In this document: piece after piece, positions 27,204 to 33,349 of the stretch
Numbering within the stretch: position 1 is the stretch's first letter
Layout of the letters: each line of letters starts with the position of its first letter
NCBI RefSeq assembly: GCF_030412965.1
Contig: NZ_JAUHJQ010000018.1
Location: 1-35,252 of the forward strand
DNA length: 35,252 nt
From: Nocardioides oceani
Lineage (GTDB): Bacteria; Actinomycetota; Actinomycetes; Propionibacteriales; Nocardioidaceae
Reading direction: 5' to 3'
Notes under the pieces: generated by a model
What the model was told of the DNA's origin: nothing
What the model saw: only the letters and a program-made list of their open reading frames with translations
Database searches by the model: none
Program-made: the position numbers and the translations under genes

Positions 27204-28003
27204 TCGACCTGGCCGGCCCCGTCGTCGTGGCGGCGGGCTGCGGCGGCACCGGCCGCGAGCTGGCCGCCCTGGCCGCGCTGGACGGCGTCGGCGCGTTCAC
27301 GACCCGCTCGCTGACCCTCAACGCCCGCACCGGCGGGCCGGCGCCGCGGATCGCGGAGACCCCCGCGGGCCTGGTGCACAGCACGGGGCTGCCGGGGCCC
27401 GGGCTCGAGATCTTCCTGGCCACCGAGCTGCCCTGGCTGGTCCAGCAGCAGCCGCGGGTCGTGGTGTCGGTGACCGGTGCCTCCGTGGCCGAGCACGCCG
27501 AGGTCGCCCGCCGGCTCGCCCAGGCACCGGGGGTGCGCGGCATCGAGGTGAACCTCGCGGTCCCCGACGCCCGCGCGCACGGCCTGCTCGACGTGCGCGA
27601 GCCGTTCCACGCCGCCAACGTCGTCGCCGCGGTCGTCCGCGAGGCGCAGGACCTGCCGGTGCTGGCGAAGGTGCGCGCGGACGTCCTGCGCGTCGCCGAG
27701 TCCGCCCGGGTGGTGACCGACGCGGGCGCGGCCGCCGTCGTGGTCGGTGGCCCCCAGGCGGCGGCCCTGCCCGACGGCCGGCCCGCCGGGCTCAGCGGCC
27801 CCGCGGTGCTCCCGCTCGCCCTGCGGTGCGTGACCGAGGTCCGCGCCGCGCTGCCCGGCGTACCCGTCGTCGGCGGCGGCGGGGTCACCACCCCCGACGA
27901 CGCGCGCGCGTTCCTCGCCGCCGGGGCCGTCGCGGTCCAGGTCGGGACCGCCCTGCTCCACGACCCCACCACCGCCGCGCGGATCGCGGCCGCGCTCGCC
28001 TGA
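27200..28003 (+). CDS. Class 1B PyrD-like protein lacking the catalytic cysteine
   Basis: A 267-residue TIM-barrel protein clearly related to class 1B dihydroorotate dehydrogenase (usually about 300-310 residues). The FMN-phosphate region is well kept: AGLSGPAVLPLALR, GGGGVTTPDDARAF and AVQVGTALL. PRIAETPAGL also matches. Active-site residues are not kept: the Lys before the S-x-T strand is R36 (TRSLT), the Asn of the MLN orotate motif is H60, and the NxSCPN base motif reads NLAVPD (118-123) with V121 in place of Cys. It may bind flavin but probably does not oxidise dihydroorotate in the usual way. The GTG at 27200 overlaps the PyrK-like gene, forming an obvious pair. pyrF follows after 10 bases. 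Confidence 0.82.
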   Translation: MIDLAGPVVVAAGCGGTGRELAALAALDGVGAFTTRSLTLNARTGGPAPRIAETPAGLVHSTGLPGPGLEIFLATELPWLVQQQPRVVVSVTGASVAEHAEVARRLAQAPGVRGIEVNLAVPDARAHGLLDVREPFHAANVVAAVVREAQDLPVLAKVRADVLRVAESARVVTDAGAAAVVVGGPQAAALPDGRPAGLSGPAVLPLALRCVTEVRAALPGVPVVGGGGVTTPDDARAFLAAGAVAVQVGTALLHDPTTAARIAAALA

Positions 28004-28013
28004 GGAGGCACCC

Positions 28014-28850
28014 ATGACCAGCACCCCGACCCCGTTCGGAGCCCGCCTCCGCACCGCCGTCGACGCGCGCGGGCCGCTGTGCGTCGGCATCGACCCGCAC
28101 GCCGGGCTGCTGGCCGACTGGGGCCTGCCCGACGACGCCGAGGGGCTGCGGCGCTTCGCGCTGACCGTCGTCGAGGCGGTCGCTCCGCACGTCGCGGCGG
28201 TCAAGCCGCAGTCGGCGTTCTACGAGCGGTTCGGCAGCCGCGGCGTCGCGGTCCTCGAGGAGGTCGTCGCCGCCGCGCGGGCCGCCGGCGCGCTCGTGGT
28301 CATGGACGCCAAGCGCGGCGACATCGGCTCGACCTCGCAGGCGTACGCCGAGGCGTACCTCGACCCCGCCTCGCCGCTGGGCTCCGACGCCGTCACCGTC
28401 AGCCCGTTCCTCGGGTTCGGCTCGCTCGACCCGTTCGTCGACGCCGCCCACCGGCACGGCGGCGGGCTCTTCGTGCTCGCGCTCACCTCGAACAAGGAGG
28501 GGCCGGAGGTCCAGCACGCCCGCCTCGACGACGGCTCGACGGTCGCCGGTCGCGTCCTGGACCACCTGCGCCGGCTCAACGCCGGGGCCGACCCGCTGGG
28601 CTCCTTCGGCGCGGTCGTCGGCGCGACGATCGGGGAGACCGAGGAGGACCTGGCGTTCAACGGACCGATCCTCGCGCCGGGGTACGGCGCGCAGGGCGGC
28701 ACCGCCGCCGACGTGCGGCGCATCTTCGGCTCCGCCGCCGCGAACGTCCTCCCCAGCTCCTCCCGCGACGTCCTGCGGCGCGGGCCGGACGTCGCCGCGA
28801 TGCGCGACGCGGTGCGGGCGACCAACGACGAGCTCGCGGCCCTGCGGTGA
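28014..28850 (+). CDS. pyrF: Orotidine 5'-phosphate decarboxylase, type 2
   Basis: Decarboxylates OMP to UMP, the last step of the pathway. The 278-residue length and sequence match the longer type 2 group known from mycobacteria. It has CVGIDPHAGLL near the start, AVKPQSAFYERFG, and the catalytic Lys-Asp motif MDAKRGDIGST. SPFLGFGSLDPF and the phosphate-binding region APGYGAQGGT follow. GAGGAGG precedes the ATG at 28014 at ideal spacing. The stop overlaps the lipoprotein gene by four bases. OPRTase (pyrE) is not in the window. Confidence 0.95.
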   Translation: MTSTPTPFGARLRTAVDARGPLCVGIDPHAGLLADWGLPDDAEGLRRFALTVVEAVAPHVAAVKPQSAFYERFGSRGVAVLEEVVAAARAAGALVVMDAKRGDIGSTSQAYAEAYLDPASPLGSDAVTVSPFLGFGSLDPFVDAAHRHGGGLFVLALTSNKEGPEVQHARLDDGSTVAGRVLDHLRRLNAGADPLGSFGAVVGATIGETEEDLAFNGPILAPGYGAQGGTAADVRRIFGSAAANVLPSSSRDVLRRGPDVAAMRDAVRATNDELAALR

Positions 28851-29338
28851 ACCGCCCGGCCCCGGCGCTCCTCGCCGCGCTGCTCCTGCTCGTCCCGGCG
28901 ACCGCGTGCTCCCAGGACCCGCACGAGCGGTACTGCGAGGTCGTCGAGGAGCAGCGACCGGAGCTGTCCGAGGCGGTCGCCGACGGCTCGCCCGGGGCGC
29001 TGATCGCGGCGCTGCCGAGCATGGAGGCGCTCGAGGACGCCGCACCCCGCGACCTGCGCGACGAGTGGGACCTGGTGACCGGCCGCGTGCGCGAGCTGGG
29101 CGAGGCCCTCGAGGACGCCGGCGTCGACCCGGCGACGTACGACCCGGTCGAGGAGCCCGAGGACGGTGCCGACGACGAAGCCGGTGGTGCTGAGGACGGG
29201 GCCGACGAGGTCACCGAGGAGGAGCGGGCACGCATCGACGCCGCCGTGCGCGAGCTCGTCGCGCCGGCCACCCGCGAGGCGCTCGCCGGCGTGCAGCAGC
29301 AGGCCCGCGACGTCTGCGGGACCCAGCTCACGCTCTGA
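28847..29338 (+). CDS. Putative lipoprotein, unknown function
   Basis: A 163-residue protein starting with a short hydrophobic signal, LLAALLLLVPATAC, whose C21 could be the lipidated cysteine; A at -3 makes the lipobox imperfect. The mature part is acidic and probably helical, with a very acidic linker (EEPEDGADDEAGGAEDGADE) in the middle. Two further cysteines (YCEVV near the start and VCGT near the end) could pair outside the cell. No family was recognised. The GTG at 28847 overlaps the pyrF stop, so it is co-translated with the pyr genes, but it has no evident link to them. Confidence 0.7.
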   Translation: MNRPAPALLAALLLLVPATACSQDPHERYCEVVEEQRPELSEAVADGSPGALIAALPSMEALEDAAPRDLRDEWDLVTGRVRELGEALEDAGVDPATYDPVEEPEDGADDEAGGAEDGADEVTEEERARIDAAVRELVAPATREALAGVQQQARDVCGTQLTL

Positions 29339-29348
29339 GGGACCTGCG

Positions 29349-29378
29349 TTGCCGGGGGTGAAGAGTTCTGACTAGATT
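29349..29378 (+). promoter_or_regulatory. Likely mihF promoter
   Basis: TTGCCG (29349-29354) and TAGATT (29373-29378) are separated by 18 bases, a good fit to the housekeeping sigma pattern. RNA would start near 29385, giving a leader of about 37 bases before the GTG at 29422. The region is locally less GC-rich than its surroundings, which supports a promoter. Confidence 0.6.
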
Positions 29379-29421
29379 GGGCCTCGCCCTCCGAACCGTC
29401 GCTCGACAGAAGGACTCGCCC

Positions 29422-29748
29422 GTGGCGCTCCCGCCCCTCACGCCGGAACAACGCCAGGCGGCCCTCGAGAAGGCAGCCGCCTCCCGTCGGGAGCGGGCCG
29501 AGATCAAGAACCGGCTGAAGAACTCCGGTGCCTCGATCGTCGACGTGCTCCGCGAGGGCCAGGAGAACGAGGTCATCGGCAAGATGCGCGTCGTCGACCT
29601 GCTCCAGTCGATGCCCGGCCTGGGCAAGGTGCGGGCACGGCAGGTGATGGAGCGCCTCGGCATCGCCGAGAGCCGGCGCGTCCGCGGGCTCGGGACCAAG
29701 CAGGTCGCCGCGCTCGAGAAGGAGTTCGGCTCCCGCGGTCAGGCGTGA
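29422..29748 (+). CDS. mihF: Integration host factor, actinobacterial type (mIHF)
   Basis: A 108-residue nucleoid protein of the mIHF family, needed in mycobacteria for chromosome structure and phage integration. It starts VALPPLTPEQRQAALEKAA, followed by the conserved SRRERAEIKNRLK and the helix-two-turns-helix DNA-binding segment with MPGLGKVRARQVMERLGIAESRRVRGLG. GTG at 29422 has AGAAGGA at good spacing; an in-frame TTG at 29377 overlaps the -10 box and is rejected. It overlaps gmk as GTGA; mihF-gmk-rpoZ is a conserved actinobacterial order. Confidence 0.94.
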   Translation: MALPPLTPEQRQAALEKAAASRRERAEIKNRLKNSGASIVDVLREGQENEVIGKMRVVDLLQSMPGLGKVRARQVMERLGIAESRRVRGLGTKQVAALEKEFGSRGQA

Positions 29749-30314
29749 GCGCGCCCGAGCGCCGCTCGCGACTCGTCGTCCTCGCCGGCCCCACGGCCGT
29801 CGGCAAGGGCACCGTCGCCGCGCACATCCGCGAGCACCACCCCGAGGTCTGGATCTCGGTCTCCGCCACCACCCGCCCGCCGCGCCCCGGCGAGGTCAAC
29901 GGCGTGCACTACTGGTTCGTCTCCGACGAGGAGTTCGACCGGATGATCGCCGAGGACGACCTGCTGGAGTGGGCGGTCGTGCACAAGGCCGCGCGGTACG
30001 GCACCCCGCGCCAGCCCGTCGACCTCGCGCTGGCCTCCGGGCGGCCCGCGATGCTCGAGATCGACCTCCAGGGCGCCCGCCAGGTCCGCCGGTCGATGCC
30101 CGAGGCGCTGTTCGTCTTCCTCAAGCCGCCCTCGTGGGAGGAGCTGGTGCGCCGGCTCGTCGGGCGCGGCACCGAGACCGAGGAGGAGCGCGAGCGCCGG
30201 CTGTCCACCGCCCGCGCCGAGCTGGCCGCCGAGAGCGAGTTCGACCAGACGATCGTCAACCACGAAGTTCACGCTGCTGCCGACGAGTTGGTAGCCTTGA
30301 TGACGCTCGACTGA
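29745..30314 (+). CDS. gmk: Guanylate kinase
   Basis: Phosphorylates GMP to GDP. The 189-residue product has the P-loop GPTAVGKGT (from residue 15), the GMP-binding SATTRPPRPGEVNGVHYWFV, and EIDLQGARQVR. GTG at 29745 overlaps mihF. The last 16 codons are odd: GAA, GTT, GCT, GCT, TTG, GTA and TTG appear in close succession, whereas the rest of the gene uses almost only G/C-ending codons. A promoter for rpoZ probably sits there. Confidence 0.96.
   Translation: MSAPERRSRLVVLAGPTAVGKGTVAAHIREHHPEVWISVSATTRPPRPGEVNGVHYWFVSDEEFDRMIAEDDLLEWAVVHKAARYGTPRQPVDLALASGRPAMLEIDLQGARQVRRSMPEALFVFLKPPSWEELVRRLVGRGTETEEERERRLSTARAELAAESEFDQTIVNHEVHAAADELVALMTLD
30268..30297 (+). promoter_or_regulatory. Candidate rpoZ promoter inside the 3' end of gmk
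   Basis: TTCACG (30268-30273) and TAGCCT (30292-30297) are spaced by 18 bases. They coincide with the run of AT-richer synonymous codons at the end of gmk, which suggests selection on the DNA itself. A start near 30304 would give an rpoZ leader of about 78 bases containing a GCGCCC/GGGCGC hairpin (30339-30353). Confidence 0.5.
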
Positions 30315-30381
30315 GGCGCCGCCCGCCCCGCGCCGGCTGCGCCCTCCGGGCGCCCATCCACCGATCAGTGAGGCTTCACGC

Positions 30382-30714
30382 GTGTCTGCCCCCAACATCG
30401 ACGCTCAGGGTGTCACCAACCCCTCGATCGACGACCTGCTCACCAAGACCGACAGCAAGTACAAGCTGGTCCTCTACAGCGCCAAGCGCGCCCGGCAGAT
30501 CAACGCCTACTACTCCCAGCTCGGCGAGGGCCTGCTGGAGTACGTCGGCCCGCTCGTCGACACCCACGTGCAGGAGAAGCCCCTCTCGATCGCGCTCCGC
30601 GAGATCAACGAGGACCTGCTGACCTGCGAGGACGTCGACCCCGCCGAGCTGGCCGCCGAGGAGGCCGCGGCGAAGGCCGCCGCCATCGACGCGTCGTTCA
30701 CCCCCGGCGAGTGA
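30382..30714 (+). CDS. rpoZ: RNA polymerase omega subunit
   Basis: Omega helps assemble and stabilise RNA polymerase by binding the beta-prime subunit. The 110-residue protein shows the actinobacterial form: PSIDDLLTKTDSKYKLVLYSAKRAR, then INAYYSQLGEGLLEYVGPLVD, KPLSIALREINEDLL and an alanine-rich acidic tail. GTG at 30382 has only a weak GTGAGG upstream, and a small GTGA/TCAC dyad (30368-30379) surrounds that site. It lies between gmk and coaBC, as in mycobacteria and Streptomyces. Confidence 0.95.
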   Translation: MSAPNIDAQGVTNPSIDDLLTKTDSKYKLVLYSAKRARQINAYYSQLGEGLLEYVGPLVDTHVQEKPLSIALREINEDLLTCEDVDPAELAAEEAAAKAAAIDASFTPGE

Positions 30715-30718
30715 CCCG

Positions 30719-32011
30719 CTGAGCACCGGCTCGGACCACGAGGCCGCGTCCCCCACGGGGGCGCGGCCCGTTGCTCGTCCGACGGTCGTCCTCGGGGTGA
30801 CCGGCGGGATCGCGGCGTACAAGGCCTGCGAGCTGCTGCGCCGGTTCACCGAGTCGGGCCACGACGTGACGGTGGTGCCGACGGAGTCGGCGCTGGAGTT
30901 CGTCGGCGCGCCGACCTGGGCCGCGCTGTCGGGCAAGCCGGTCGCCTCCGACGTGTGGACCGACGTCCACCAGGTGCCGCACGTGCGGCTGGGCCAGACC
31001 GCCGACCTCGTCGTCGTCGCGCCCGCCACGGCCGACACGCTGGCCCGCGCCGCGCACGGCCTGGCCGACGACCTGCTCACCAACACCCTGCTCACCGCCC
31101 GCTGCCCGGTCGTCGTGGCGCCGGCGATGCACATTGAGATGTGGGAGCACCCCGCCACGCGGGCCAACGTCGCCACGCTGCGCGAGCGCGGCGTCGTGGT
31201 CATCGAGCCTGCGGAGGGGCGGCTCACCGGCAAGGACACCGGCAAGGGCCGGCTGCCCGACCCGACCGAGATCTTCGAGCTCTGCACGCACGTGCTGGCC
31301 CGCGCCGCCACGGGCGGCACCGGCCAGGACCTCGCCGGCCGGCACGTCGTGGTCTCCGCGGGTGGGACCCGCGAGTACCTCGACCCGGTCCGCTTCCTCG
31401 GCAACCGCTCCTCGGGTCTCCAGGGGTTCGCGCTGGCCCGCGCGGCGGCCGCCCGCGGCGCCGAGGTCACCCTGGTGGCGGCCAACAGCACGCTGCCCGA
31501 CCCCGCCGGCGTCACGGTCGTGCGGGTCGAGACGATCGCCGAGCTGCGCGACGTGGTCGTCCCCGCGGCCGCCTCCGCCGACGCCGTGGTGATGGCGGCC
31601 GCTCCGGCGGACTTCCGCCCGGCGACGTACAGCGAGTCGAAGATGAAGAAGGCCGTCGACGGCTCCGCCCCCGCCATCGAGCTGGTGCAGAACCCCGACG
31701 TCCTCCACGAGCTCAGCACCTCGCGCGGCCGCGCGGACACGGTCGTCGTCGGCTTCGCCGCGGAGACCGGTGACGACACCGGCACCGTCCTCGAGCTCGG
31801 CCGCGCCAAGCTCGCCCGCAAGGGCTGCGACCTGCTCGTCGTCAACGACGTCAGCGGGGGAGCGGTCTTCGGGAGCCCGGACAACGAGGCGGTCATCCTC
31901 GGCTCCGACGGCGCCGCCACCGAGGTGCCCCGCGGCTCCAAGGCGACGCTCGCCCACGCCATTTGGGACGAAGTCGTCCGCAGGCTGCAGGATGGAACGG
32001 CTCGTACCTGA
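30719..32011 (+). CDS. coaBC: Bifunctional phosphopantothenoylcysteine decarboxylase / phosphopantothenate-cysteine ligase
   Basis: Makes 4'-phosphopantetheine from phosphopantothenate and cysteine for CoA. The N-terminal CoaC flavoprotein domain has VVLGVTGGIAAYKACELLRR, the HxxLG region HVRLGQTADLVVVAPATAD, and PAMHIEMW. The CoaB ligase domain has SAGGTREYLDPVRFLGNRSSG, the AAPADFRP loop, KMKK, and NDVSGGAVFG. The start is a problem: the first ATG/GTG/TTG in frame is the GTG at 30797, which begins inside VTGGIAAYK and removes the first core strand (TVVLG). The only plausible alternative is CTG at 30719 (CTGAGCACC, five bases after rpoZ), giving 430 residues; I use it here. From 30797 the product would be 404. 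Confidence 0.85.
   Translation: MSTGSDHEAASPTGARPVARPTVVLGVTGGIAAYKACELLRRFTESGHDVTVVPTESALEFVGAPTWAALSGKPVASDVWTDVHQVPHVRLGQTADLVVVAPATADTLARAAHGLADDLLTNTLLTARCPVVVAPAMHIEMWEHPATRANVATLRERGVVVIEPAEGRLTGKDTGKGRLPDPTEIFELCTHVLARAATGGTGQDLAGRHVVVSAGGTREYLDPVRFLGNRSSGLQGFALARAAAARGAEVTLVAANSTLPDPAGVTVVRVETIAELRDVVVPAAASADAVVMAAAPADFRPATYSESKMKKAVDGSAPAIELVQNPDVLHELSTSRGRADTVVVGFAAETGDDTGTVLELGRAKLARKGCDLLVVNDVSGGAVFGSPDNEAVILGSDGAATEVPRGSKATLAHAIWDEVVRRLQDGTART
30742..30768 (+). terminator. Strong hairpin between rpoZ and the coaBC core
   Basis: GGCCGCG (30742-30748) pairs with CGCGGCC (30762-30768), and CCCC/GGGG extend the stem inward past one bulged T at 30749. It resembles a terminator or attenuator without a U-tract. 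If coaBC starts at the CTG at 30719, the hairpin lies within its first codons. The role is unproven. Confidence 0.45.
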
Positions 32012-32015
32012 GACA

Positions 32016-32038
32016 CGCGTCCCACCCGTCGGGACGCG
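32016..32038 (+). terminator. 8-bp stem hairpin between coaBC and metK
   Basis: CGCGTCCC (32016-32023) pairs perfectly with GGGACGCG (32031-32038) around a seven-base loop, four bases after the coaBC stop. TATCGT (32042-32047), a possible -10 for metK, follows at once. It may terminate coaBC transcription or regulate the metK promoter. Confidence 0.45.
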
Positions 32039-32079
32039 GCCTATCGTGAGCACGAACCCCGAACGACAGGAGCTGCGCT

Positions 32080-33282
<1,203 letters not shown>

Positions 33283-33309
33283 GCCTCCGCCACGGTCCTG
33301 CCGGCGCCT

Positions 33310-33327
33310 GCCGACGGGACCGTCGGC
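33310..33327 (+). terminator. Hairpin after metK
   Basis: GCCGACG (33310-33316) pairs with CGTCGGC (33321-33327) around a GGAC tetraloop. A competing longer-range pairing, ACGGTCC (33292-33298) with GGACCGT (33317-33323), is also possible. It lies between metK and priA and could end the metK message, though no U-tract follows. Confidence 0.45.
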
Positions 33328-33349
33328 GCTCGCTGGGAGACTTCCGCTC

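Noticed and set aside
27200..28003. Calling the second PyrD-like gene an ordinary class 1B dihydroorotate dehydrogenase
   Set aside because: The catalytic Cys, Lys and Asn positions are all changed, and an intact class 2 PyrD is encoded next door.
29377..29421. TTG at 29377 as an upstream start for mihF
   Set aside because: It lies inside the -10 box TAGATT, has no ribosome site and adds residues not typical of the family; GTG at 29422 has AGAAGGA upstream.
32012..32079. A SAM riboswitch before metK
   Set aside because: The gap is only 68 bases and shows a single hairpin; no SAM-I, SAM-II or SAM-IV core could be recognised.
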